Origin: Dechloromonas denitrificans
GTDB taxonomy: Bacteria > Pseudomonadota > Gammaproteobacteria > Burkholderiales > Rhodocyclaceae
Length of the DNA stretch: 64,000 nt
Assembly (NCBI RefSeq): GCF_020510665.1
Contig: NZ_CP075187.1
Coordinates: forward strand, 3,107,001-3,171,000
Direction of reading: 5' to 3'
The first letter of the stretch is position 1; each line of letters opens with the position of its first letter. The position numbers and the translations under genes were made by a program. Below, piece by piece: positions 55,891 through 63,849 of this stretch. The notes beneath the pieces are model-generated. The model saw only the letters and a program-made list of their open reading frames with translations. It did not search any database and was not told where the DNA came from.

Positions 55891-56442
55891 ATGTCGCACT
55901 TTCTCTTCCTCAATGCCAGCACCCGCGAACCCGGCCATGTCGGCAACAGCGAAACACTCGCCCGCCATGCCGCCGCCGCACTGCCGGCCGAAGCCAGTCA
56001 ACGCTGGCTCAAGCTGGCCGAACTGGACATTCCGCCCTTTGTCGATCTGCGCCACACCGCCGGCAGCTACCCGATGCCGGAAGGTGACGTCAAAACCCTG
56101 CTCGACGCCACGCTGGCGGCAACCGATCTGGTCTTCGTTTCGCCGGTTTACTGGTTCTCGATTCCCTCGCCGCTGAAAACCTGCCTCGATCACTGGAGCG
56201 CCTGGCTGCGCGTCCCCGATCTCGACTTCAAGCAGCGCATGGCCGGCAAGCGGCTGTGGGTCATCGCGACCAGCGGCAATCGCGAAAAAGCCCAGCCGAT
56301 GCTCGACAGCTACCGCCTGTGCGCCGAGTTTCTCGACCTGCAATGGCAAACGCCGCTGTGGGGCAAGGGCGGTGCGCCAGATACCGTGCTCGGCGACGCC
56401 GCTGCGATGGATGCCGCCCGGCACTACTTCACGGCTGCCTGA
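55891..56442 (+). CDS. Flavodoxin-fold NAD(P)H-dependent FMN reductase-like protein
   Basis: 183 aa. The flavodoxin/NADPH-dependent FMN reductase fold is suggested by FLFLNASTREPGHVGNSETLARHA at the N-terminus, SPVYWFSIPSPLKTCLDHW (phosphate and isoalloxazine loop) and KRLWVIATSGN. Inserted between selA and selB with gaps of 18 and 6 bp, so surely co-transcribed. A reducing role in selenium assimilation is possible; nothing in the sequence shows it. Confidence 0.83.
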   Translation: MSHFLFLNASTREPGHVGNSETLARHAAAALPAEASQRWLKLAELDIPPFVDLRHTAGSYPMPEGDVKTLLDATLAATDLVFVSPVYWFSIPSPLKTCLDHWSAWLRVPDLDFKQRMAGKRLWVIATSGNREKAQPMLDSYRLCAEFLDLQWQTPLWGKGGAPDTVLGDAAAMDAARHYFTAA

Positions 56443-56448
56443 CGCTTC

Positions 56449-58338
56449 ATGATCATCGGCACCGCCGGTCATATCGACCACGGCAAAACCACGCTGGTCA
56501 AAGCGCTGACCGGCGTCGACTGCGACCGCCTGAAGGAAGAGAAGGCGCGCGGCATTACCGTCGACCTCGGCTACGCCTACACGCCGACGCTCGGCTTCAT
56601 TGACGTGCCCGGCCATGAAAAGCTGATCCACAACATGCTGGCCGGGGCCACCGGCATCGACTTCGCGCTGCTCGTCATCGCCGCCGACGACGGGCCGATG
56701 CCGCAGACCCGCGAGCATCTGGAAATCATCGAGCTGCTCGGCATCCGCCAAGGCGCCATCGCCCTGACCAAGATCGACCTGGCTGATCCGGATGGCACGG
56801 TCGACCGGCAAAAGCAGGCCGAAATCGAAATCCGCGCCCTGCTGGCCGGCACGGCGCTGGCCGATGCACCGATTTTTCCGGTCGCGGCCAATAGCGGTCG
56901 GGGCATTGCCGAACTGCGCAGCCATCTCGACCGGATCGCCGGAGAACAGGGCGCACGCCCGCCGAGCGGCGGCTTCCGTCTCGCCGTCGATCGCTGCTTC
57001 ACGCTATCCGGCGCCGGTACCGTCGTCACCGGCACCGCCTTCGCTGGCACGGTCAAAGTCGGTGACCAGTTACTGCTCTCCCCCGCCAGACAAGCGGTGC
57101 GGGTACGCAGCCTGCGCGTGCAGGATGCGCCCGCCGAATCCGGCCACGCCGGGCAACGCATCGCACTGGCTTTGGCCGGTATCGAAAAAAGCGAGGTTGA
57201 GCGCGGCATGTGGGTGGTTGCCCCGGCCCTGCATGCGCCACTGCGTCGCTTCGATGCCAGGATTCGCGTCCTGGCCGGCCAACCAGCGCTGAAACACTGG
57301 ACCCAGGTTCACCTGCACCTCGGGGCCGAAGATGTCCCGGCGCGCGTCGCCCTTCTGGCCGGCGAGCAGATCGAACCGGGCAGCGAAAACTGGGCACAAA
57401 TCACCGTCGACCGCGACATCGGCACGCTGGCCGGCGACCGTTTCATCCTGCGCGACGCCTCGGCCCGCCACACCATCGGCGGCGGCATCGTGCTCGACAT
57501 CGCCCCGCCCAGCCGCAAGCGGCGCAGCCCGGAACGCCTGGCCATGCTCGCCGCACTGGCCGACAGCGACCCGGCCAAAGCTTTGCAACTGGCCGCCGAG
57601 CAGCAGGCCGCCGGTGTCGAACTGAGCGTCTATGGCCTGAACCGCAACCTCGACAGCGCCGCACTCAAGGCGCTCAGCCAGCGCCTCGGCCTGAAGCTGG
57701 TCGGCGATCTGGCCTTCGCGCCCGGCCGCTGGCAAGCACTTGAGGAATTGCTCTTCGCCGCGCTCGCCGCCGAACACCAACGCGCGCCCGATCAGCCCGG
57801 TGTCGAACGCGATCGCCTGCGCCGTCTGACCCTGCCGACCTTGCCGCGCCCGGCCTTCGATGCCCTGCTGGCACAGCCCCTGAAGGATGGCCGCATCGCC
57901 CAGAGCCATGCCTGGCTGCACCTGCCCGAGCATCGGGTGCAACTGGCGCCAGCCGACCTGGAACAATGGCAAATCCTCAAGCCGCTGCTTGATGCCACGC
58001 CATACGCCCCGCCGCGCGTGCGCGATGTCGCCCGCCAGAGCGGCATGGGCGAAGACAACGTCCGCGGCCTGTTCAAGCGCATTGCCCGGCATGGCGACGC
58101 CTGGCCGGTCGCCCACGACCATTACTTCACGGCAGCCGCCGTCGCCGACTTGGCCCGGCGCGTTGCCGAGCTGAACGCCAGCGAAGGCTGCGCCCGAGCA
58201 GCGCCATTGCGCGACCAGATCGGCGGCGGACGTAAAGTCGCCATCCATATCCTCGAATTCTTCGACCGCATCGGCTACACTCGCCGGGTTCGCGATACGC
58301 ACATCCTGCGCGGCTCGCCGGAGCAATTCGGCTCATGA
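56449..58338 (+). CDS. selB: Selenocysteine-specific elongation factor SelB
   Basis: 629 aa. EF-Tu-like GTPase motifs [27 protein letters not shown] and TKIDLAD lead to domains 2-3 (about 175-340). C-terminal winged helices (about 390-629) read the SECIS hairpin (for example [21 protein letters not shown]). It delivers Sec-tRNA-Sec to the recoded UGA of the fdh gene upstream. Stop ends 5 bp before tRNA-Sec. Confidence 0.97.
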   Translation: MIIGTAGHIDHGKTTLVKALTGVDCDRLKEEKARGITVDLGYAYTPTLGFIDVPGHEKLIHNMLAGATGIDFALLVIAADDGPMPQTREHLEIIELLGIRQGAIALTKIDLADPDGTVDRQKQAEIEIRALLAGTALADAPIFPVAANSGRGIAELRSHLDRIAGEQGARPPSGGFRLAVDRCFTLSGAGTVVTGTAFAGTVKVGDQLLLSPARQAVRVRSLRVQDAPAESGHAGQRIALALAGIEKSEVERGMWVVAPALHAPLRRFDARIRVLAGQPALKHWTQVHLHLGAEDVPARVALLAGEQIEPGSENWAQITVDRDIGTLAGDRFILRDASARHTIGGGIVLDIAPPSRKRRSPERLAMLAALADSDPAKALQLAAEQQAAGVELSVYGLNRNLDSAALKALSQRLGLKLVGDLAFAPGRWQALEELLFAALAAEHQRAPDQPGVERDRLRRLTLPTLPRPAFDALLAQPLKDGRIAQSHAWLHLPEHRVQLAPADLEQWQILKPLLDATPYAPPRVRDVARQSGMGEDNVRGLFKRIARHGDAWPVAHDHYFTAAAVADLARRVAELNASEGCARAAPLRDQIGGGRKVAIHILEFFDRIGYTRRVRDTHILRGSPEQFGS

Positions 58339-58343
58339 ACAAC

Positions 58344-58439
58344 GGAAGGAATCGTTCCCCGGTGGGACGGACGGTCTTCAAAATCGTCAGGGCCTGTCAA
58401 ACAGGCTTGGGTAGGTTCGACTCCTGCTTCCTTCCGCCA
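58344..58439 (+). tRNA. selC: tRNA-Sec (anticodon TCA) with encoded CCA
   Basis: 96 bases. The eight-pair acceptor stem GGAAGGAA/TTCCTTCC is the hallmark of bacterial tRNA-Sec. The anticodon arm GACGGT-CTTCAAA-ATCGTC has UCA; a long variable arm (GGCCTGTCAAACAGGCT) and the T loop GGTTCGACTCC follow, then discriminator G and CCA. It lies inside the operon between selB (5 bp) and a GcvH-like gene (15 bp), so maturation by cutting a longer message is likely. Confidence 0.97.
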
Positions 58440-58454
58440 TTTTTCAACTGCTAA

Positions 58455-58889
58455 ATGGCCCATACCCCCTTCTCCGGATCTATCCCCGACGACCGTCTGT
58501 ATTGCCCAAGGCACGATATGTGGGTTCAGGAAATCGGTCACGATGAAATCCTGATCGGCGCAACCAGCTTCGGCATTTTCCTGGCCGGGGAAATCATCGC
58601 CTTCACCAGCAAGCCCAAGGGGGCGGAAATCGATATCGGACGTGGCATGGGCACGGTTGAATGCCGCAAGACGGTGCTTGCGGTCCACGCCCCGATTTCA
58701 TTCGATTTGCTCGAAGGCAACGATGACGCCGAGGAGCACCCCAAGCGGGTCAACACCGAACCTTACGGCGGCGGCTGGATGGCTCGCGGCCGGGCGCGCA
58801 ACTGGCTGGACGAAAAGCGCGGGCTGCTCGATGCAGCCGCTTACCGGCAACACATCCTCAAGCTCGAACCGGAGGCCACATTTGGCTGA
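58455..58889 (+). CDS. GcvH-like lipoyl-domain protein
   Basis: 144 aa biotinyl/lipoyl-like fold. LYCPRHDMWVQ at the N-terminus, IGATSFGIFLAGEIIAFTSKPKGAEI and the lipoylation loop GTVECRKTVLAVHAP align with glycine cleavage H protein, and Lys72 lies exactly at the lipoyl-lysine position. Cys70 is unusual. No gcvT, gcvP or lpd is near; the next gene encodes a DsrE-like protein. A lipoate-binding sulfur (or selenium) carrier like LbpA of the sHdr pathway is therefore a better guess than glycine cleavage. Confidence 0.8.
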   Translation: MAHTPFSGSIPDDRLYCPRHDMWVQEIGHDEILIGATSFGIFLAGEIIAFTSKPKGAEIDIGRGMGTVECRKTVLAVHAPISFDLLEGNDDAEEHPKRVNTEPYGGGWMARGRARNWLDEKRGLLDAAAYRQHILKLEPEATFG

Positions 58890-59256
58890 CAAACTGGCGC
58901 TATTGCTCTGGGCTGCCAATCCAGACCACCCGGAACTGTGCGTCACCCCGTTGATCCATGCGCTGGCTGCGCGTGCCCTCGATGCAGACGTCGAGATTCA
59001 CTTCGCCGGCCCGGCCGTCAGGCTACTGGTCGAAGGTGTCGCCGATAACCTTTATGCCACCGCCGCAAAGGAAAAATCCGTCGGCGAGTTTCTCCGTGAA
59101 GCCTGCGCCGAAGACGTCCGCCTGCTGGCCTGCAGCATGGCCCGTGCCGCCTGGGTCGGCGAACAGGAAACATTGATCGGAGCAGCGGGGGCCGCCGGGG
59201 CAACCGCTTTTATTGCCCGAACCCTCGACCCGACCTGGCGGACGCTCGTTTTTTGA
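58882..59256 (+). CDS. DsrE/DsrE2-like sulfurtransferase-type protein
   Basis: 124 aa from TTG 58882, with GGAGG six bases upstream; overlaps the GcvH-like stop by eight bases. The fold (LALLLWAANPDHPELCVTPLIHALAA), a predicted active Cys84 in VRLLACSMARAA and C75 fit DsrE-like peroxiredoxin-type proteins. Overlap with the lipoyl-domain gene and with mobA points to a joint function, perhaps passing sulfur to the molybdenum cofactor or selenium to SelD. Confidence 0.78.
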   Translation: MADKLALLLWAANPDHPELCVTPLIHALAARALDADVEIHFAGPAVRLLVEGVADNLYATAAKEKSVGEFLREACAEDVRLLACSMARAAWVGEQETLIGAAGAAGATAFIARTLDPTWRTLVF

Positions 59257-59831
59257 TGCCCCGCCAGCAGATTACCGGCGTCATCCTTGCCGGCGGCCTT
59301 GCGCGCCGCATGGGTGGCGTAGACAAAGGTCGCCAGTTGCTCAACGGCAAACCGCTGGTTGAACACGTCGCAGCTCGCCTGGGACCACAGGTGCAGACCT
59401 TACTAATCAATGCCAATCGCAGCCAGGACGATTACGCTCCCCTGGGCTATCGCCTGATCGAAGATGCCCTGCCCGATTTCCCCGGGCCGCTTACCGGTCT
59501 GCATGCGGCACTCGGCGTGACCGAGACGCCTTTCGTCATCACTGCGCCCTGCGACTCTCCCTATCTGCCGCTGGATCTGGTGGCTCGCCTGTACACCGCC
59601 TTGCAACAAAATGACAGCAAAGTGGCAATTGCCACCGCCGGAGGACGCCAGCACCCGGTTTTCTGTCTGTGTCACCGCGACCGCTTCGATGCGCTTGACC
59701 ATTTCCTGCGCAATGGCGGCCGCAAAGTCATGCATTGGTGTGCGGAAAACCAGGCCGTCGAAGTCGACTTCCCCGAGCAGATCGACGCTTTCCGGAATTT
59801 CAATACACTCAATGACTTGAAAGCGCCCTGA
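59256..59831 (+). CDS. mobA: Molybdenum cofactor guanylyltransferase MobA
   Basis: 191 aa. MobA couples GMP to molybdopterin to give the bis-MGD cofactor used by the FDH. The nucleotide-binding motif VILAGGLARRMGGVDKGRQLL and APCDSPYLP with GRQHPVFCL are clear. ATG 59256 overlaps the preceding stop (TGATG). Last gene of the selA-to-mobA cluster. Confidence 0.93.
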   Translation: MPRQQITGVILAGGLARRMGGVDKGRQLLNGKPLVEHVAARLGPQVQTLLINANRSQDDYAPLGYRLIEDALPDFPGPLTGLHAALGVTETPFVITAPCDSPYLPLDLVARLYTALQQNDSKVAIATAGGRQHPVFCLCHRDRFDALDHFLRNGGRKVMHWCAENQAVEVDFPEQIDAFRNFNTLNDLKAP

Positions 59832-59929
59832 GACATCTCCTTATTGTGGAAAACCACTATTGCAGCGCAGCATCAAACGACTATCCTCGCGCCCGGCAAA
59901 CCACAAAATATTGTTTCAGGAGAACCGCA

Positions 59930-60112
59930 GTGAACGTCAAGATCCATTACCGGATTACCCAGGACCGCGCCGGCATTCCGCAGGATTTCACCGGCGCCCG
60001 CCGCTTCGCCGCTTGCGAAGGCCAGGCTATCGAAGATATGGCCCGTACCGAACTGGCTGCTGACTACCAGATCCCGACCAGTGCGGTCGAGATCTGCCGC
60101 ATCGAGCACTGA
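59930..60112 (+). CDS. Small hypothetical protein (60 aa)
   Basis: Starts with GTG 59930, preceded by AGGAG at eight bases. The sequence MNVKIHYRITQDRAGIPQ and FAACEGQAIEDMARTELAADYQIP is not recognised as a named family. Acidic, no TM segment. 98 bp after mobA; a terminator at 60248 follows, so it may close the cluster or be a separate unit. Confidence 0.6.
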   Translation: MNVKIHYRITQDRAGIPQDFTGARRFAACEGQAIEDMARTELAADYQIPTSAVEICRIEH

Positions 60113-60200
60113 ACAGCGCTTGCTGCAGGTGCAACATTTGGTTACACAAGGCTACGAAAGCACGACAGACGAGAGAAGCGGCGGCGCATACACTTCAGTT

Positions 60201-60272
60201 GTGCATTGAACCCCTCCTCTCGAAACTCCCCCTTTCGAGAATTTCAACCCCGCCACTGGCGGGGTTTTTTTT
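60201..60272 (+). ncRNA. Candidate small RNA or 3' UTR RNA with C-rich loop
   Basis: Single-stranded CCCCTCCTC (60211-60219) leads into a perfect 8-bp stem TCTCGAAA/TTTCGAGA (60218-60225, 60233-60240) with loop CTCCCCC. A terminator hairpin follows. The exposed C-rich runs are complementary to Shine-Dalgarno sequences, a common trait of regulatory small RNAs. No strong promoter is visible, so it could be a processed 3' UTR of the 60-aa gene. Confidence 0.4.
60248..60272 (+). terminator. Rho-independent terminator
   Basis: CCCCGCC, loop ACT, GGCGGGG and eight T residues. It ends the small-gene transcript or the candidate small RNA. Confidence 0.9.
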
Positions 60273-60338
60273 GCTCAGCTGCCAAAGTTAAGCCGTTATA
60301 ATTACGCACTTTTATTTTTGCGCAATGAGGTAATCAGC

Positions 60339-60788
60339 ATGGCCGAGCAGCACTCTTCCAAGAGCATCATGTGGGCAACGATCATTATCGCCATCGTTCT
60401 GATCGCCATCGTCTTCCCGCTTACCGTCAAGAAATCCACCTCGGCTGCCGATGCTGCCAAGGGTAACGATGAAGCTGATGTCCGCATTCAACCGGTTGCC
60501 AAGTTCGAACTGGCCAAGGCTGCTGCACCTGCTGCCGGCGGCGCACCGAAAGATGGCGCTACCGTTTTCAACACCGTTTGCGGCGCCTGCCACAACACCG
60601 GCGCAGCCGGCGCACCGAAGGCTGGCGACAAGGCCGCCTGGGCACCGCGTCTCGGCCAGGGCAAGGATGCACTGTACAAGAGCGCTATTGGCGGCAAGGG
60701 CGCCATGCCGCCGAAGGGTGGCGCAGGCGATCTGTCCGACGGCGAAATCAAGGCGGCCGTTGATCACCTGATCGGCCTGTCCAAGTAA
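60339..60788 (+). CDS. Membrane-anchored cytochrome c5-type protein
   Basis: 149 aa from ATG 60339 (GAGG upstream at eight bases). A single N-terminal TM helix (about residues 12-33) anchors the protein; an Ala-rich linker leads to a haem c domain with CGACH (about 85-89) and distal Met in KGAMPPKGG. Class I cytochrome c5 electron carrier facing the periplasm. A strong terminator lies 16 bp downstream. Confidence 0.9.
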   Translation: MAEQHSSKSIMWATIIIAIVLIAIVFPLTVKKSTSAADAAKGNDEADVRIQPVAKFELAKAAAPAAGGAPKDGATVFNTVCGACHNTGAAGAPKAGDKAAWAPRLGQGKDALYKSAIGGKGAMPPKGGAGDLSDGEIKAAVDHLIGLSK

Positions 60789-60803
60789 TTTCCCGGCTTG
60801 CAT

Positions 60804-60837
60804 CAAAAAGAGGGAGGCTCCGGCCTCCCTCTTTTTT
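60804..60837. terminator. Strong terminator after cytochrome c5
   Basis: AAAAAGAGGGAGGC and GCCTCCCTCTTTTT pair around TCCG. A and T runs on either side make it bidirectional. Confidence 0.92.
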
Positions 60838-60845
60838 GTCCACGC

Positions 60846-60872
60846 AAAAAAGCGCCTTGTGAGCGCTTTTTT
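60846..60872. terminator. Second bidirectional terminator
   Basis: AAAAAAGCGC and GCGCTTTTTT around a 7-base loop. It faces the minus-strand Ala-rich gene and backs up the terminator at 60804. Confidence 0.88.
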
Positions 60873-60919
60873 GTGGGGTGCAGCTTTTGGAGGGCTGCTG
60901 GCCAGAACTGAGTCGAGTC

Positions 60920-61255
60920 TTATTTCTTGACGGCTTCTGCTGCCTTGGCTGGCTCGGCAGCAACTGCGGGTTCAGCCTTCTTGCTCGCCTTCTTGGCTTT
61001 CTTGACCTTTTTATCGACCGGAGCGGCGGCTTCTTTCTTCGCTTCCGGCGCCGGCGTGGCAGCCGCTGGCTTGGCTTCTGCTGCCTTGGCTTCGGATTTC
61101 ACAACCGCTTCAGCGGCCTTGGGTGCCTCGGCCTTGACGGTCGCGGCAGCTGGAGCGGCAACGGCCTTGAGGTCGGCGGCGGCTGGCTTGACGTCAGCAG
61201 CGTGGGCGATACCGAAAGCGGCGGCGATAACAAGTGCGAAAATTTGCTTGGTCAT
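60920..61255 (-). CDS. Secreted Ala/Lys/Pro-rich low-complexity protein
   Basis: 111 aa. Signal peptide MTKQIFALVIAAAFGIAHA (cleaved at 19), then only A, K, E, P and V in repeats such as KAAEAK and PAPEAKK, with a Lys-rich block KKVKKAKKASKK near the C-terminus. The mature protein should be unfolded and basic, able to bind polyanions; no family is recognised. The ATG has GGAGAT upstream. Two terminators follow. Confidence 0.7.
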   Translation of the reverse strand: MTKQIFALVIAAAFGIAHAADVKPAAADLKAVAAPAAATVKAEAPKAAEAVVKSEAKAAEAKPAAATPAPEAKKEAAAPVDKKVKKAKKASKKAEPAVAAEPAKAAEAVKK

Positions 61256-61393
61256 TTTGAATCTCCTGATTGATTTATTCGGTAGTTCATCCGGCTTTGC
61301 GAAATTGCGCTGCCTTGTGTCGAATAACGCAGGCCGTTACGGCCCGGATGTCATCAGAAAAGTAACTCGTCGTAACGGTGTATGACCAAACCG

Positions 61394-63385
61394 TTAGCGC
61401 TTGTTGCCGGCCAGCATGGCTTTCATGGCATCAAGCCGGGCGCTGCCGGTCGCCTTGTCGGGCGGCGCATCCTGCTTGCCTCCGAGAAAACGGACATCGT
61501 CCTTGCCCATTTCATCGATGAAGCGCGATGGTTCGCAAGGAACGAACTCACGTGCCTGCTTGCGCCGCTCGCAGTAGGAGATATGCAGGGTACGCTGGGC
61601 GCGGGTGATGCCGACATACATCAGGCGGCGCTCTTCTTCGATCTTGCCCGGATCGGTGGACTCGCGATGCGGCAGGATGCCTTCCTCGACACCGACCAGA
61701 AAGACATGTTTGTATTCCAGCCCCTTCGAAGCATGCAGCGTCGATAGCTGGACGGCATCGACCTCTTCGTCGTTCTGCTTGTCGAGCATGTTGATCAGCG
61801 CAATGCTCTGGGTCAGGTCGATCAGTGTCTTGCCATCGAGCTCGCCCTTCTTGTTCAACCAGTTGGCAAATTCGCAGACATTGGCCCAACGCGTCTGCGC
61901 GGTGCGCTCTTCCTCGTGGTCGTACAAGAAACCTTCGTAATCGATCGCCTTGAGCAAATCCGGCAGCACCTGATGGGCCGGCTCGCGGCTGGCTCGCCCC
62001 TGGGTACGGTTGATGAACTGGCAGAATTCGAGCAACGGCTCAATCTGGCGCGGCTGGACGCGATGCGCGAAGCCTTCCTCGAAAGCCGCCTGGAACAGCG
62101 AAATATGGCGTTCGCCGGCATAGGTGCCGAGCGCCTGGAGAGTCGCCGCGCCAATCCCGCGCTTCGGCGTTGTGGCGGCACGGATGAAGGCCGGATCGTC
62201 ATCTTCGTTGGTCAGCAAACGTAGATAAGCGATGATGTCCTTGATCTCGGCCTTGTCGAAGAAGGATTTGCCGCCGGAGAGCAAATAGGGAATCCGGTGG
62301 TCGCGCAGGTATTCCTCGAAGGTTCTTGCCTGGTGGTTCGAACGATAGAGGATGGCGTAGTCCTTGAACTTGCCGCGATGCTCGAAGCGATGCGCCTGCA
62401 GCTTCATGATCACGCCTTCGGCCTCGGCATCGTTGTCGCGGCAGGTTGTCACATGGATAGGCTCGCCCAAGCCAAGCTCGGACCACAGCTTCTTGTCGAA
62501 CAGCTTTTCATTGTTGGCAATGACGTTGTTCGCCGCCTTGAGGATTGTCACGGTCGACCGGTAATTTTGCTCGAGTTTGATCACCTTGAGCGCCGGGAAT
62601 TCGGTCGGCAGCTTCTTCAGGTTTTCAATGTCGGCACCGCGCCAGCCGTAGATCGCCTGATCGTCGTCACCCACGGCGGTAAACTGGGCACGGACCCCGG
62701 TCAGCAACTTGAGCAACTGGTATTGGCAGGCGTTGGTGTCCTGGTATTCATCGACCAGCAGGTAGCGCAGGCGGTTCTGCCACTTGTCGGCAATCTCCGG
62801 ATGTTCGCTGAACAGCTTGACCGGCAGACCGATCAGGTCATCGAAATCGACCGCCTGATAAGCCTTAAGCGTCGCTTCGTAGGAGAGGTAGGCATGGGCG
62901 GCCAGTTTTTCGTGCTCGTCGCGCGCCATGTGCAACGCACCTTCGGGAGTCACCAGCGCATTTTTCCAGTTCGAAATGATCGATTGCAAAATACGCAGCG
63001 TGGCCTTGTCGACCGTACCGGCCACCTCACCGATGATGCCGCCGCAATCGGCCGAGTCGAAAATCGAAAAGCGCGGCTTGTAGCCGAGCGCCTTGGCCTC
63101 CTCACGCAGGATGCGCACACCGAGCGAGTGGAAGGTCGAGATTTGCAGCTCGTCGGCCAGCGGCTTGGAGAGAATCTTGCCGATCCGCTCCTGCATTTCC
63201 TTCGCCGCCTTGTTGGTAAAGGTGATGGCGGCAACGTTACGTGGCTGGAAACCGCACTCCTGGACGAGATAGGCGATCTTCTGCGTAATCACCCGCGTTT
63301 TGCCCGAGCCGGCACCGGCGAGCACCAACAAGGGGCCGTCGAGGTAGTGGATTGCTTCGCGTTGCTGAGGATTGAGGCCGGACAT
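61394..63385 (-). CDS. rep: ATP-dependent DNA helicase Rep
   Basis: 663 aa UvrD/Rep SF1A helicase that moves 3'-5' and helps forks pass bound proteins. Motifs: VLAGAGSGKTRVITQK (I), ITFTNKAAKEMQER (Ia), LLVDEYQDTNACQYQLL (II), AVGDDDQAIYGWRGAD (III), LEQNYRST (IV), VQLSTLHASKGLEYKHVFLVG (V) and YVGITRAQ (VI). Length and C-terminus match Rep rather than UvrD. Confidence 0.96.
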   Translation of the reverse strand: MSGLNPQQREAIHYLDGPLLVLAGAGSGKTRVITQKIAYLVQECGFQPRNVAAITFTNKAAKEMQERIGKILSKPLADELQISTFHSLGVRILREEAKALGYKPRFSIFDSADCGGIIGEVAGTVDKATLRILQSIISNWKNALVTPEGALHMARDEHEKLAAHAYLSYEATLKAYQAVDFDDLIGLPVKLFSEHPEIADKWQNRLRYLLVDEYQDTNACQYQLLKLLTGVRAQFTAVGDDDQAIYGWRGADIENLKKLPTEFPALKVIKLEQNYRSTVTILKAANNVIANNEKLFDKKLWSELGLGEPIHVTTCRDNDAEAEGVIMKLQAHRFEHRGKFKDYAILYRSNHQARTFEEYLRDHRIPYLLSGGKSFFDKAEIKDIIAYLRLLTNEDDDPAFIRAATTPKRGIGAATLQALGTYAGERHISLFQAAFEEGFAHRVQPRQIEPLLEFCQFINRTQGRASREPAHQVLPDLLKAIDYEGFLYDHEEERTAQTRWANVCEFANWLNKKGELDGKTLIDLTQSIALINMLDKQNDEEVDAVQLSTLHASKGLEYKHVFLVGVEEGILPHRESTDPGKIEEERRLMYVGITRAQRTLHISYCERRKQAREFVPCEPSRFIDEMGKDDVRFLGGKQDAPPDKATGSARLDAMKAMLAGNKR

Positions 63386-63401
63386 CGGGATCGAAAACGA
63401 A

Positions 63402-63423
63402 GCGCCCCGGATGAGCGGGGCGC
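63402..63423 (-). terminator. GC-rich hairpin upstream of rep, possible weak terminator
   Basis: GCGCCCCG/CGGGGCGC around six bases. On the minus strand it is followed only by TTCGTTTTCG, so termination of the upstream small gene would be inefficient. Confidence 0.45.
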
Positions 63424-63483
63424 GAATTTGAATCAGCTAATTTTAGCAGCCAGGCCGCGTCGCACGGACTAAATCAACGAGCA

Positions 63484-63801
63484 TCACACCGTGTCATCGA
63501 CATGCGGCAGCGCCAGACTGAGTGCCCGCAGCTTGATCAAGGCCTCACCATGCCCACCCAGCACAACCAGACGCGCGGCCACACTTCGGGCCTCCTGCAA
63601 GACCTGCTGACTGCCTTCGAAGGGGCCGAGCGAACGGGCATCGACCTCGGCCATTTCCTGTTGCAGGCTGCGCTGGCGGTCGTTCTCGACGGCCGCCAGC
63701 GCCTCGACCCGGCGAATCTGCTCGCCATGTGGCTGGCGCAAGCTTTCCCTGGCATCAATCGCCCGGGGCTGCGTCGTCGAATCAAGGCGTTTCAGTTGCA
63801 T
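63484..63801 (-). CDS. Small hypothetical protein (105 aa)
   Basis: Starts at ATG 63801 with AGGAGA upstream. Glu/Gln/Arg-rich helical protein (REALAAVENDRQRSLQQEMAEVDARS-type composition) with no signal peptide or TM helix. Not recognised as a family. Sits between rep and a DUF4197 gene, all leftward. Confidence 0.6.
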   Translation of the reverse strand: MQLKRLDSTTQPRAIDARESLRQPHGEQIRRVEALAAVENDRQRSLQQEMAEVDARSLGPFEGSQQVLQEARSVAARLVVLGGHGEALIKLRALSLALPHVDDTV

Positions 63802-63849
63802 TCCAGTCTCCTGACTGTATTGACGGCGGCTGAAACGCCCGACTTTAAT

